A DNA stretch of 64,000 nt from Bog-159 sp050011755 (GTDB lineage: Bacteria > Acidobacteriota > Terriglobia > Bryobacterales > Bryobacteraceae): positions 14,112-78,111 of the forward strand of contig JBEKIM010000005.1 of NCBI GenBank assembly GCA_050011755.1, given 5' to 3'. Positions within the stretch are counted from its first letter, which is position 1, and each line of letters starts with the position of its first letter. Below the pieces are notes generated by a model. The model was given only the letters and a program-made list of their open reading frames with translations, was not told the origin of the DNA and searched no databases. Shown here piece after piece: positions 25,619-33,850 of this stretch. Made by a program: the position numbers and the translations under genes.

Positions 25619-26874
25619 TGTGTCACCGGCTGCGAGCGGCGCACTCGCACTTGCGCTACCCGCAATTCATCGCTGGCCAGAATGTCGATGTGGATGCCCT
25701 CGCGCTCCACCGATTCGCCCGCTTGCGGCACCCGGCCCAGCCACTCGGTGACCAGCCCCCCCACCGTAGTCGATTCGATCTCTTCCTCCGGGTGGAAGTC
25801 CAGCAGATCCCCAAGGCGTGCCACGTCGAAGCTGCCGGAGACGATAAATCCGCCCTGCCCGTCTTCCTGCACGTCGGAGTCAGGCTCGTGCTCGTCGCGG
25901 ATTTCGCCCAGAATCACTTCCACCAGATCCTCCATGCTGGCGAGACCCGCCGTGTTGCCGTATTCGTCCACCACGATGACCATATGTGTATTGTCCTGCT
26001 GCATCTCGCGCATCAGGTCGTTGACCGCCTTGGTTTCCGGCACGAAACGGATCGGACGGATCAGCTCGCGCACCGTGCGGTTGGCCCGCTCGTCCTCGTC
26101 CAGCTCAAACATATCGCGCACATGCACGAAGCCGATGATCTGATCGATAGTATCTTCGTACACCGGAATGCGCGAATACTGCTCGTTAATGACCAGTTGG
26201 CGCAACTCTTCGAGGGTCGCGCCTGCCGAAATCGCGACGATATTCGGGCGCGGCGTCATCACCTCGCGTACCACTTTGTCTCCGAACTCCACCACCGATT
26301 GGATCAGTTTGCGGTCTTCCTCTTCGATCAGGCCTTCCTCGGTGCCCGCGGAGATCAGTGCCTCGATGTTCTCCGCCTGCGTGGGCGGTTCCTCGCCGCC
26401 GTTGCTGTTGTCGGTGATCTCCACCAGGGACTGGAAAAATCCGAGCACCGCCACGCACGGTTTGGCGAGCATGCCCACCGCGCGGATCAGGCCCGCAAGC
26501 GGCGCCAGCCATTGCGCCGCGGTGCGGCGGTAAAGCACCTGGGGCAGCACATAAGCCATCACGATCATCGTGAGCCACGAAGAGACGGCGGTTTCCAGCA
26601 CTTCCGGCCACGTCCAGGCCTGGCCATCCGCGAACACCAGGAAGTAGAGAATGCCGATCAGGAGGATGGTGGTGTGTTTGACCAGGGTGAAGGAACCCGC
26701 GCCGTCGTCGGTCTCGAAGCCGATTTTATCTTCCAGGCTTTCCTTAAAGAACTTGATGGCGGGGAAATCGCGGGTGCGCAGCCGCAGACTCTCCAGGTAC
26801 AGAAGTTGTACGAACGTGACCAGGCCCAGCAGCAGCGCGAGGGCCATGATGAGAAGGATGAGGGCTGCGGTCAT
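25615..26874 (-). CDS. CorC/HlyC-type CBS membrane protein
   Basis: This 419-residue protein has a DUF21/CNNM-like membrane part: helices in the first 25 residues and around 70-135. A CBS pair follows (about 195-320) with VMTPRPNIVAISAGATLEEL and TAGLASMEDLVEVILGEI. It ends in the CorC_HlyC transporter-associated domain with GGLVTEWLGRVPQAGESV. Relatives take part in Mg/Co transport or resistance; here transport is inferred from family. It overlaps ybeY and era by 4 bases each. Confidence 0.92.
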   Translation of the reverse strand: MTAALILLIMALALLLGLVTFVQLLYLESLRLRTRDFPAIKFFKESLEDKIGFETDDGAGSFTLVKHTTILLIGILYFLVFADGQAWTWPEVLETAVSSWLTMIVMAYVLPQVLYRRTAAQWLAPLAGLIRAVGMLAKPCVAVLGFFQSLVEITDNSNGGEEPPTQAENIEALISAGTEEGLIEEEDRKLIQSVVEFGDKVVREVMTPRPNIVAISAGATLEELRQLVINEQYSRIPVYEDTIDQIIGFVHVRDMFELDEDERANRTVRELIRPIRFVPETKAVNDLMREMQQDNTHMVIVVDEYGNTAGLASMEDLVEVILGEIRDEHEPDSDVQEDGQGGFIVSGSFDVARLGDLLDFHPEEEIESTTVGGLVTEWLGRVPQAGESVEREGIHIDILASDELRVAQVRVRRSQPVTQ

Positions 26875-27329
26875 CGCGAGAGCCGTGCGGCCTTCATTGC
26901 CCGTTCGATCAGGGCGGTTGGCAGCGAGAAGCGCCGGCGCCAGCGGCCTTCGGCGCGCCGCATCTGGCCCGTGTCGGTTGCGTGATCCATGCCCAACAGG
27001 TGAAGCAGACCGTGCAGCATCAAAATGCGGATCTCGTTTTCCAGGGAGTGCCCGAATTCGGCGGCTTGCGCGCGCGCCCGGGCCGCCGAGATGGCGATTT
27101 CTCCCAGTTGCCCGGTTCCGGGGAACGACAGCACGTCCGTGGCGTAATCTTTGCCCAGGAACTCGCGGTTCAGGCGCCGCAGCTCGCTATCGCCTGTGAC
27201 CAGGCAGGTGAAACCCGCGCCCTTGGCGACTTCGCCGCGCAGAGTCCGCGCGAAGCGTTCGAGACCGACGCGGTCCAGTTCCGCCGGTGCGCGGCGGAAC
27301 AAAACTATATGGTCGTCTGAGGCAGACAT
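26871..27329 (-). CDS. ybeY: Endoribonuclease YbeY
   Basis: This 152-residue enzyme matures 16S rRNA 3' ends and takes part in ribosome quality control. The zinc motif HGLLHLLGMDHATD (H-G-x-L-H-L-x-G-x-D-H) is complete, and TDVLSFPGT precedes it as usual. The start codon lies inside the end of phoH (25-base overlap), so translation of the two is coupled. Confidence 0.96.
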   Translation of the reverse strand: MSASDDHIVLFRRAPAELDRVGLERFARTLRGEVAKGAGFTCLVTGDSELRRLNREFLGKDYATDVLSFPGTGQLGEIAISAARARAQAAEFGHSLENEIRILMLHGLLHLLGMDHATDTGQMRRAEGRWRRRFSLPTALIERAMKAARLSR

Positions 27330-28336
27330 GTATCGGGAGCCGTTTCGGCGGGGGGTTCGGTCAGTTTCAGGCTAAGCTGCCGGCCGGCGCCGACCGCTTC
27401 GTTGTAGCGCTCATAAGCCCTGACGATGCGCTGCACCAGCGTGTGGCGCACCACGTCGCGGTCGTCGAACTGCACCATGCTGATGCCTTCCACGCCGCGC
27501 AGCACTTCGAGCGCGTCGATCAGGCCGCTGCGCTTCCCGGGCGGCAGATCGATCTGCGTAATGTCGCCGTTCACCACCATTTTTGAATTGAATCCGGTGC
27601 GCGTCAGCACCATCTTCATCTGTTCGGTGGTGCTGTTCTGGGCTTCGTCCAGGATGATGAAACTGTCGTTCAGCGTGCGCCCGCGCATGAAGGCGATGGG
27701 GGCCACCTCGATGGTGTTTCGTTCCAGTAGCTTGTCGACTTTTTCGGATTCCATCATGTCGAAGAGCGCATCGTAGAGCGGGCGCAGGTAAGGGTCGACC
27801 TTTTCCTGCAGCGTGCCCGGGAGGAATCCCAGCCGTTCGCCGGCTTCCACCGCGGGACGTGTGAGAATAATGCGTGAAACCCGCTTGCTGAGCAGCGCCG
27901 AAACCGCCATGGCCACGGCGAGGTACGTCTTCCCGGTGCCCGCCGGCCCCACGCCCAGCACCAGGTCGTTGCGCTCGATCGCCTCCAGATAGCGGCGCTG
28001 GTTCACCGTCTTGGGCGCCAGCATTTTCTTGCCGAAATTGCGCTGCCGGCCGCTTTGCACCAGCGCCCGAAAACTGACTTCGGGGTCCTCGGTAACTACG
28101 CGTAGATAACTGTTCAAATCGCCATTATTGAAGACGTGCCCCTCGCGCACCAGCGCCGCGTAGTCTTCGAGAATGGTTTCGGCGCGCGATACGGCTTCGG
28201 CGTCGCCTTCAATCTCCAACAGGTTGTCGGTCAGGTGCGTGTTCACTTTCAGGCCCGACTCGATTAACCGGATGTTTTCGTCGCGGGTGCCGAAGAGGCT
28301 CTCGACGCCCCGGCTGATTTGCACACTGGATTTCAT
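27305..28336 (-). CDS. PhoH-family ATPase
   Basis: This 343-residue protein is a PhoH-like (YbeZ-type) P-loop ATPase. Walker A is GVGPAGTGKTYLAVAMA near residue 130. FIILDEAQNST holds Walker B, and MVVNGDITQIDLP follows. An N-terminal region of about 110 residues resembles the KH-like part of YbeZ. YbeZ proteins partner YbeY in rRNA processing, in accord with the overlap. It heads a six-gene minus-strand chain ending in SMP-30. The start at 28336 has no strong ribosome site nearby. Confidence 0.93.
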   Translation of the reverse strand: MKSSVQISRGVESLFGTRDENIRLIESGLKVNTHLTDNLLEIEGDAEAVSRAETILEDYAALVREGHVFNNGDLNSYLRVVTEDPEVSFRALVQSGRQRNFGKKMLAPKTVNQRRYLEAIERNDLVLGVGPAGTGKTYLAVAMAVSALLSKRVSRIILTRPAVEAGERLGFLPGTLQEKVDPYLRPLYDALFDMMESEKVDKLLERNTIEVAPIAFMRGRTLNDSFIILDEAQNSTTEQMKMVLTRTGFNSKMVVNGDITQIDLPPGKRSGLIDALEVLRGVEGISMVQFDDRDVVRHTLVQRIVRAYERYNEAVGAGRQLSLKLTEPPAETAPDTCLPQTTI

Positions 28337-28556
28337 TTAGTTAGTGTGTGGATACCTCCAAGAGATTTAAAGCGCAAACGAGGGATAGCGGCCGGTTCTG
28401 GCGGCCGGTTGGTAAACCGGATGTCCGCGGTGCGGGGTGGTCAAAAACCATCCGTCACTAAGTATAGCAGGTGGCAGAGTTGGGGGGCGGGTCGTTTAAT
28501 CGCAGTACTCTTCAGCACATATTTGCCGAAGCGCCTGCCCGCTTTGGATGGCTTCC

Positions 28557-28742
28557 TTAGGAAGTGGCGGTGGTCGCCGCTGTGCTCAATTCGCTGTTCC
28601 CGGTAACCCAGATTTCGCTGACGCTGGTCATCGGCCCGGTTACCAGCGCCGCAGTCGTCAGTGCGACGAAAGCCAGCAATAGTACGTATTCGGTCAGATC
28701 CTGGCCATCCTCATCCCGCCATAGTTTCTTCCATTGTGACAT
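28557..28742 (-). CDS. Flp/Fap-type pilin
   Basis: This 61-residue protein starts at 28742 after a GGAGG site. It has a short charged leader (MSQWKKLWRDEDG) followed by QDLTEYVLLLAFVALTTAAL, the E-Y-containing hydrophobic N-terminus of Flp (type IVb) pilins. Prepilin peptidase would cut after Gly 13. The remaining 25 residues are short and Ser/Thr-rich. Tad secretion genes needed for assembly are not in this window, so the gene is an orphan here. Confidence 0.88.
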   Translation of the reverse strand: MSQWKKLWRDEDGQDLTEYVLLLAFVALTTAALVTGPMTSVSEIWVTGNSELSTAATTATS

Positions 28743-28937
28743 GCCGCCTCCAGTAGCCCAATCGCCACATCCCACATTACAGTACCCGCGCCGCGGAGCG
28801 TACCCCGTATTCGGTTAACCGCAATCAGATAACCGAAGGTAATGAATAATCTGGGATCGCCTACCGCCTCGTCGGGGCCCTCCTTCGGTTCCGCCGCCCC
28901 CCGCTCCCCCTGTGCTATTCTCAAATCGCACCCGTAT

Positions 28938-29765
28938 ATGCGTCTTCGCACTGCCCTTGGCGTGGCTTTCCTGGGATTGGCCGCCTGGGGCTTTTTGCTG
29001 GCACAGGCGCCTTTCAAAGAATATCCCGCGCTCGAATACGAAAACTTCCCGATTCCTCCGGATTGGAATCAGAGGACCGAATGGACCCGCGCGCGGCTGC
29101 GATATCCCGATATTTACGGCTATCCTTTTGTCGATCTCCGCATGCGCGACGGCCAGCCGTTTCCCGGATATTGGACCATGGACTATCCGCGTTCCGATCG
29201 CCATCTGATGGCCGGTATCCGCCGCCTCACCCGCATCGACACGCGCTCCGTCGAAGAGGTCGTAAGCCTGGACGGGACCGGCGAGGTCTACAACTGGCCC
29301 ACGCTATACGCGGTCGAAGTCGGGCACTGGCGGTTGCCCGACGACCAAGCCGCCCAACTCCGCGAGTTTCTGCTCCGCGGCGGATTCCTCATGGTGGACG
29401 ATTTCCACGGCACCAAGGAGTGGAATACGTTTGTCGAGAGCATGCACAAGGTGTTTCCCGACCGGGCGATCGTGGAGATCCCTAATAGCGATCCCATCTT
29501 TCACACGGTCTATGACCTGGACGAACGGTTTCAAGTGCCCGGCGCACAGTATTTCGATAGCGGAAAAACGTATGAGCAGGATGGGTACCAACCGCGTTGG
29601 CGCGCCATTTACGACGACAAGGGCCGCGTGATGGTGGCCATCTGCCACAACATGGACCTGGGCGACGCCTGGGAGTGGTCCGACGATGCCCGCTACTTCG
29701 AGAAGTGGGCCTCACTCGCGTACCGTATCGCGGTGGACTATTTTGTCTACGATCTGACTCACTAG
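28938..29765 (+). CDS. DUF4159 exported protein (paralogue 2)
   Basis: This 275-residue protein starts MRLRTALGVAFLGLAAWGFL, a signal peptide or anchor. The rest is a DUF4159 domain very similar to the 3173-3973 product: the same FKEYPALEYENFPIPPDWNQ opening type, LTRIDTRSVEEVVSLDG, GGFLMVDDFHGT and DAWEWSDD. An upstream in-frame start would add 32 residues without a signal character. It is followed after one base by 29767-30594, so they form a pair apart from the MoxR operon. Function unknown. Confidence 0.85.
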   Translation: MRLRTALGVAFLGLAAWGFLLAQAPFKEYPALEYENFPIPPDWNQRTEWTRARLRYPDIYGYPFVDLRMRDGQPFPGYWTMDYPRSDRHLMAGIRRLTRIDTRSVEEVVSLDGTGEVYNWPTLYAVEVGHWRLPDDQAAQLREFLLRGGFLMVDDFHGTKEWNTFVESMHKVFPDRAIVEIPNSDPIFHTVYDLDERFQVPGAQYFDSGKTYEQDGYQPRWRAIYDDKGRVMVAICHNMDLGDAWEWSDDARYFEKWASLAYRIAVDYFVYDLTH

Positions 29766-29766
29766 C

Positions 29767-30594
29767 TTGCGACCGATTGTCATAGCTGCGGCAGCTTTCA
29801 TCCTGGCTGGTGGACTCGCGGGTGAAGATGCTCGCGAAATTGTCCGCAAGTCGGTGGAACTCGACCAGACAAACTGGCTGCGCATGCAGGATTACACCTG
29901 GATGGCGCGCTCCACCGAGCGGCATTTCGATTCGAACGGCAAGGTGAAATCGGCGGAGCGCAGCGCCTGGGAAACCGTGATGTTGGATGGCGAGCCGTAC
30001 CGCCGCATGCTGGAGCGCAACGGAAACCCCCTCCCGCCCGCCGAAGACAAGAAGCAGCAGGATAAGCTGGATAAGACTGTGGCCCGGCTGGCGCACGAAA
30101 CCGAAGAAGAAAAGCGGCGCCGGCTGGCGGACTATGAAACCCGCCGCCGGAAAGAGCGCGAGTTTCTGCGCGAGATACCCGACGCTTACGACCTCCGCCT
30201 CGAAGGAGATGCACAAGTGGATGGCCGCGATACCTGGGTAATCGCCGGCACGGCCAAAGCCGCATACCGCCCCAAAGACAGAGACGCCAAATCGTTGCTC
30301 AAGATACGCGGCAAGCTCTGGATCGATAAGTCGAATTACCAGTGGGTCCGGCTGGAAGCCCGAACCACGGACACGATCTCATTCGGCTTGTTCCTGGCGC
30401 GCTTGAATCCGGGCGCCAGTGTGACATTCGAACAGACCATGGTCGCGGCCGATTTGTGGCTGCCGAAGCGCTTGTACATGAACGGCTCCGGAAGGCTCGG
30501 CCTGGTCAAGCGCATTGCCCTGGATCAGGAGATTACTTGGAGTAACTACCGTAAGTTCCAGGTAGACTCAAAGGTCGTGCCGCTCGAGCGCTAA
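29767..30594 (+). CDS. Exported protein, LolA-like beta barrel half suspected
   Basis: This 275-residue protein uses a TTG start one base after the DUF4159 stop. Residues 1-19 (RPIVIAAAAFILAGGLAG) form a signal peptide. The body has ARSTERHFDSNGKVKSAER, a highly charged helix (about 95-130) with ETEEEKRRRLADYE, then strands such as GKLWIDKSNYQWVRLEA and VTFEQTMVAADLWLPKRLYM. The final part resembles outer-membrane lipoprotein-sorting (LolA/DUF4292-like) proteins. I cannot name a function. Co-transcription with DUF4159 is likely. Confidence 0.75.
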   Translation: MRPIVIAAAAFILAGGLAGEDAREIVRKSVELDQTNWLRMQDYTWMARSTERHFDSNGKVKSAERSAWETVMLDGEPYRRMLERNGNPLPPAEDKKQQDKLDKTVARLAHETEEEKRRRLADYETRRRKEREFLREIPDAYDLRLEGDAQVDGRDTWVIAGTAKAAYRPKDRDAKSLLKIRGKLWIDKSNYQWVRLEARTTDTISFGLFLARLNPGASVTFEQTMVAADLWLPKRLYMNGSGRLGLVKRIALDQEITWSNYRKFQVDSKVVPLER

Positions 30595-30635
30595 CTAATT
30601 ATATTCTGAGCTAAGTGTGAGTTTTCATCGTAGCT

Positions 30636-30679
30636 CGTGGCGCACGCTTTAGCGTGCCGGCGGGACTTTTAAGTCCCGC
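30636..30679. repeat. Palindrome family copy (two modules)
   Basis: CGTGGCGCACGCTTTAGCGTGC is followed by GGCGGGACTTTTAAGTCCCGC. It lies between the 29767-30594 gene and the stop of the PEP-CTERM gene, touching the latter's stop codon at 30680, where genes converge. Confidence 0.85.
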
Positions 30680-31108
30680 TTAAACCGGCCTTCTGAACCG
30701 CCGTACGCCGGCCAGGCCCAGCAAGCCGCCGGTCATCAGCAGGAGTGACACGGGTTCGGGTACGCAGCCTCTGTGGTCGGGTCCGTCCGCGCCATCGAGG
30801 GCGACCGTCGTCGAAATCTCGCCGGATGTCACCGGGCCGCTGACTACGGGCGCCGCGGGGAGCGCGGGTTCTGTGGGTGTTTCGCGCCCAATCGAGATCG
30901 TAGTCGCGGTTTCGCCGGTTGTGGTAAAGGAGGCCGAAGCATCCATCATCCCCGGCAGCAGCGATGCTGGCGCGATATCCATCGTGTCCCCAGTCGTTTT
31001 CGAGACTTGTCCCGGTAAGCTGGTCGCCGGCGAGATACAGGCGCTCAGCATGCCGGCGAAAAGTAACACTACAACCCGGTTGGCAGTCTTACTTCTTGCA
31101 AATGTCAT
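30680..31108 (-). CDS. PEP-CTERM protein with lipobox-like N-terminus
   Basis: This 142-residue protein starts at 31108; an ATG 21 bases upstream would overlap the GGAGG site. Its C-terminus is a PEP-CTERM sorting tag: VPEPVSLLLMTGGLLGLAG then a basic tail VRRFRRPV. Such proteins are cut and anchored by an exosortase, not seen here. The N-terminal signal ends LLFAGMLSACIS, and LSAC fits a lipobox, so it could also be lipidated. The middle is Thr/Ser/Pro-rich, low in structure. Its role is unknown, perhaps in extracellular matrix. Confidence 0.82.
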   Translation of the reverse strand: MTFARSKTANRVVVLLFAGMLSACISPATSLPGQVSKTTGDTMDIAPASLLPGMMDASASFTTTGETATTISIGRETPTEPALPAAPVVSGPVTSGEISTTVALDGADGPDHRGCVPEPVSLLLMTGGLLGLAGVRRFRRPV

Positions 31109-31236
31109 ACTCTTGGTGTCCTCCGTCAAAGTGGTTTGAAATTGAAGTTTGCAGCATTACCAAAAGGAAGGCAAGGATTTCGAAGTACTACCTGGGGCAT
31201 GGATCGTACCGCCAGCCGCGCTAGTAGCTGGTACTC

Positions 31237-31277
31237 CGTCCGCGGCAGGCGCGGACCGGAGACGAACGCCTGCCCCA
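31237..31277. repeat. Palindrome family module upstream of kinase
   Basis: GTCCGCG/CGCGGAC and GGCAGGCG/CGCCTGCC arms interleave just before the kinase gene, recalling the GCAGGCG...CGCCTGC hairpins at 1754 and 62998. Its position within about 20 bases of the start could affect expression. Confidence 0.5.
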
Positions 31278-31297
31278 GGATGTAAACTGGAGTCACG

Positions 31298-32350
31298 ATG
31301 GTTTACGCGATCGGCGATAACGTGGGCGATTACCAGGTTGTCGGACAACTCGGATCGGGCGGCATGGGTGTAGTCTACAAAGTCCGGAACGTGCTTACCG
31401 ATCGGGTGGAAGCCATGAAAGTGCTGCTGCCCAATCTGGAAGCGGCCCCGGACCTGGCGGAACGCTTCAGCCGCGAGATCAAGGTGCACGCCAGCCTGGC
31501 GCACCCGAACATTGCCGCCCTACACACGGCCGTTCGGGTCCATGGCCAGTTACTGATGATTATGGAATGGGTGGAGGGCGTCACCCTCCGCGATCGGTTG
31601 AAGCACGGCCCCATCGAGGTACGCGAAGGGGTGCACTACTGCTGTCAGGTACTCTCGGCCTTGAGCTACGCCCACCAGCGCGGCATCGTCCATCGCGATA
31701 TCAAGCCGGCCAACATCATGATTGGGCCGGAGAAGCAGGTCAAAGTAATGGACTTCGGAATCGCGGCGGTGAAGGGCGCCAGCCATCTGACCCTGACCGG
31801 CATGGCGCTGGGATCGCTGCACTACATGTCGCCCGAACAGGTGAAATCGGCCCCGGCGGATGCCCGATCGGACCTCTATTCGGTGGGTGTGACCCTTTAC
31901 GAGATGATGACGGGCCGGTGTCCCATCGAGGGCGACAGCGAGTACGCCATCATGACGGCGCACGTGAGCCTGGCGCCGCCGCCGCCGGATGCGGTCAATC
32001 CGCGACTGCCGGCAGCGCTATCGTCCATGATTCTGCGGGCTCTGGAGAAACGGCCCGAGGACCGCTTTCAGACCGCTGCCGATTTCCGGTCCGCTTTGGA
32101 ATCTATCGAATCACAGTCGCACGCGGTTACCCGCACCAGCGCGCCGGTAGCGGCAATAGGAGCGGCCTGGGACGCCGGCGCGCTGGAAAGCGCGGCGAAA
32201 GAATTGGCCAAGTACATCGGACCGTTGGCTAAGATTATCGTCCAGCGCGCAGCCAAACGCGTGCAAACCTTGCGCCAGTTATACGACGAAATCGCCCTTG
32301 AAATCCCCTCGGCCGCGGACCGCGCCAAGTTCTTGGCCAAGAGACCGTAA
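31298..32350 (+). CDS. Ser/Thr protein kinase, soluble
   Basis: This 350-residue Hanks-type kinase has a P-loop LGSGGMGVVY (about 15-24), catalytic Lys in AMKVLLP (K41), HRDIKPAN (132-139) and DFG (152-154), with SPEQVKSAPADARSDLYSVG in the activation region. All catalytic residues are present. After the domain (about residue 275) come 75 residues without a transmembrane helix or sensor repeats, unlike PknB-type receptors, so it should be cytoplasmic. Its stop directly abuts the stop of the haem/HAMP protein. Confidence 0.93.
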   Translation: MVYAIGDNVGDYQVVGQLGSGGMGVVYKVRNVLTDRVEAMKVLLPNLEAAPDLAERFSREIKVHASLAHPNIAALHTAVRVHGQLLMIMEWVEGVTLRDRLKHGPIEVREGVHYCCQVLSALSYAHQRGIVHRDIKPANIMIGPEKQVKVMDFGIAAVKGASHLTLTGMALGSLHYMSPEQVKSAPADARSDLYSVGVTLYEMMTGRCPIEGDSEYAIMTAHVSLAPPPPDAVNPRLPAALSSMILRALEKRPEDRFQTAADFRSALESIESQSHAVTRTSAPVAAIGAAWDAGALESAAKELAKYIGPLAKIIVQRAAKRVQTLRQLYDEIALEIPSAADRAKFLAKRP

Positions 32351-33238
32351 CTACGACTCCAGAAGCTTAATGGCTTTGGCCAGGCTTAGTTGCATGCGGT
32401 TGAAGGAACCGGCCAGAATCGAAATCTCATCGCTGCCCTTGACGGGCAATTCCTCCACATTCGTGTCGCCTTTACTGATCCGGTCGGCCATTGCGGATAG
32501 CTTCGAGACAGGCCTTATCACGATTAGGATTAGTGCCAGATCCAATGCCACCAGGGTAAGCAGGGCGGTCGCTCCCACATAGATCAGCATATCCCGGAAA
32601 GCGCGATCCGCCACCGCGATGGGAAGGGCGGCCGGCACGGATACGATCTGCGCGCCGACCACCTCATTGAGTTTCCAGCCGAAGCCGTTGTTGCTCCCGT
32701 ACACCGCCAGCATCGGCGCCGGCGCCCGCGCCGGAATGGAGTGGCATTCCATGCAAGCCGGGCCGGCCACAATCGGCCGCGCCAGAAACCAGGAGACTCC
32801 CGTAGGTGTGTCGCGATGGCCGATGAATCGTTTCTTGCCGGGATCGTCGCGAAAGGTGCGGATGATGTCGGACTCCCAGTCCGCGGGACGGTCCCGCAGG
32901 TCCGTGGGATTGAGCGTAGCCTCTTTATAACTGTAATCCGGGAAGTTGACGCGCAAATAGTTGAAGCTCTCCGTTGCCGCGTAAGCCGGCACCGTCTGCG
33001 GAAAGAAGATTCTCTTGCGCAGCTCATCGCGGGTCAGTTGCGGCGCGATCTGCTTGGTCGTGTAAGTGCGCATCGCGGTCGCCGTCTCCATCATCAGCTC
33101 CGCGTTTTGCAGCACCTGATCGGTGGCGTTTGTGCGCAGGAAGGAATGCGCGAACCAGGCCGCGCACCCCAGTCCCCCCCCAAAAACCAGAATAAATACC
33201 AGGCTGAACTTTACCAGTAGCTTCATGCGTTTGTTCAT
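32351..33238 (-). CDS. DUF3365 c-type haem sensor with HAMP but no output domain
   Basis: This 295-residue inner-membrane protein has an N-terminal helix (about 8-30), then a DUF3365 periplasmic domain with a c-type haem motif CMECH (C162, C165, H166) preceded by GVSWFLARPIVAGPA. A second helix (about 210-238) leads to a HAMP domain (about 240-290) ending RMQLSLAKAIKLLES. No kinase, methyl-acceptor or cyclase domain follows. It could sense redox state or small ligands and signal through a partner. The kinase gene meets it tail to tail with no gap, which makes that kinase a candidate, as inference only. Confidence 0.88.
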   Translation of the reverse strand: MNKRMKLLVKFSLVFILVFGGGLGCAAWFAHSFLRTNATDQVLQNAELMMETATAMRTYTTKQIAPQLTRDELRKRIFFPQTVPAYAATESFNYLRVNFPDYSYKEATLNPTDLRDRPADWESDIIRTFRDDPGKKRFIGHRDTPTGVSWFLARPIVAGPACMECHSIPARAPAPMLAVYGSNNGFGWKLNEVVGAQIVSVPAALPIAVADRAFRDMLIYVGATALLTLVALDLALILIVIRPVSKLSAMADRISKGDTNVEELPVKGSDEISILAGSFNRMQLSLAKAIKLLES

Positions 33239-33323
33239 TCAGCATACAGAGGACGGGGACGCTTGTAAAGCGATGAGCCCTCGGAACCCTCGGAATCCGT
33301 GGCGCACCGTTGAAAACCCAATT

Positions 33324-33442
33324 GGGGGGCGGGCAATCATGCCAGGATTGGCCGCCCTCCAAATTGAGTTTTCATCGCATTTGGTGGCCCGCAGGGCCAT
33401 CCTGACACGCTTCAGCGTGCCGGCGATACTCTTAAGTCCCGC
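33324..33442. repeat. Palindrome family modules before the cupin gene
   Basis: GGGGGGCGGGCAATCATGCC with GGATTGGCCGCCCTCC at 33324-33360 is a partly decayed hairpin. CACGCTTCAGCGTG and a mismatched GCGATACTCTTAAGTCCCGC are at 33407-33442. The loss of pairing in the last module indicates an old copy. Confidence 0.7.
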
Positions 33443-33475
33443 TGTGGCGCTTGCGGATAAACTAAGGAAATACAC

Positions 33476-33850
33476 ATGCCTGAACTGATCCAGAAACCGG
33501 CCATCATCGCGTCGGCCGGCAACCTTCCCAAGCGCATTGCGGAGTACATCGGGCTCGTCAATTCCGCGACTGAAGCGCTGAGCATCGCCCGCATGGAGAG
33601 TCCCCAGGGTTGGATCGAGCCCGGCCAAACCCCCGAATTCGACGAGTACACCGTAGTATTGCGGGGCGCGCTACGCGTCGAGACCACTGCGGGGACTTTC
33701 GACGTGCAGGCCGGCCAGGCGATCGTCGCTCATCGCGGCGAGTGGGTTCGCTACAGCACGCCGGAGCCCGGCGGCGCGGAATACATTGCCGTATGCCTCC
33801 CCGCCTTCTCGCCGCGGTTAGTGCATCGCGAGCCTTCGCCCGATCAGTAA
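33476..33850 (+). CDS. Small cupin protein
   Basis: This 124-residue protein starts after AAGGAAATACAC. It is a single cupin barrel: WIEPGQTPEFDEYTVVLRGA and a second motif AGQAIVAHRGEWVRY. Metal-binding His residues are largely missing: motif 1 has E and D in place of HxH, and motif 2 keeps one H. Catalysis is therefore doubtful and ligand binding more likely. It ends 7 bases inside the converging TonB-receptor gene. Confidence 0.85.
   Translation: MPELIQKPAIIASAGNLPKRIAEYIGLVNSATEALSIARMESPQGWIEPGQTPEFDEYTVVLRGALRVETTAGTFDVQAGQAIVAHRGEWVRYSTPEPGGAEYIAVCLPAFSPRLVHREPSPDQ

Noticed and set aside
28337..28556. tRNA or small RNA upstream of phoH
   Set aside because: The 220-base gap has short GC-rich complementary stretches but no cloverleaf with a T-loop. 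A TATACT on the minus strand lacks a -35 partner.
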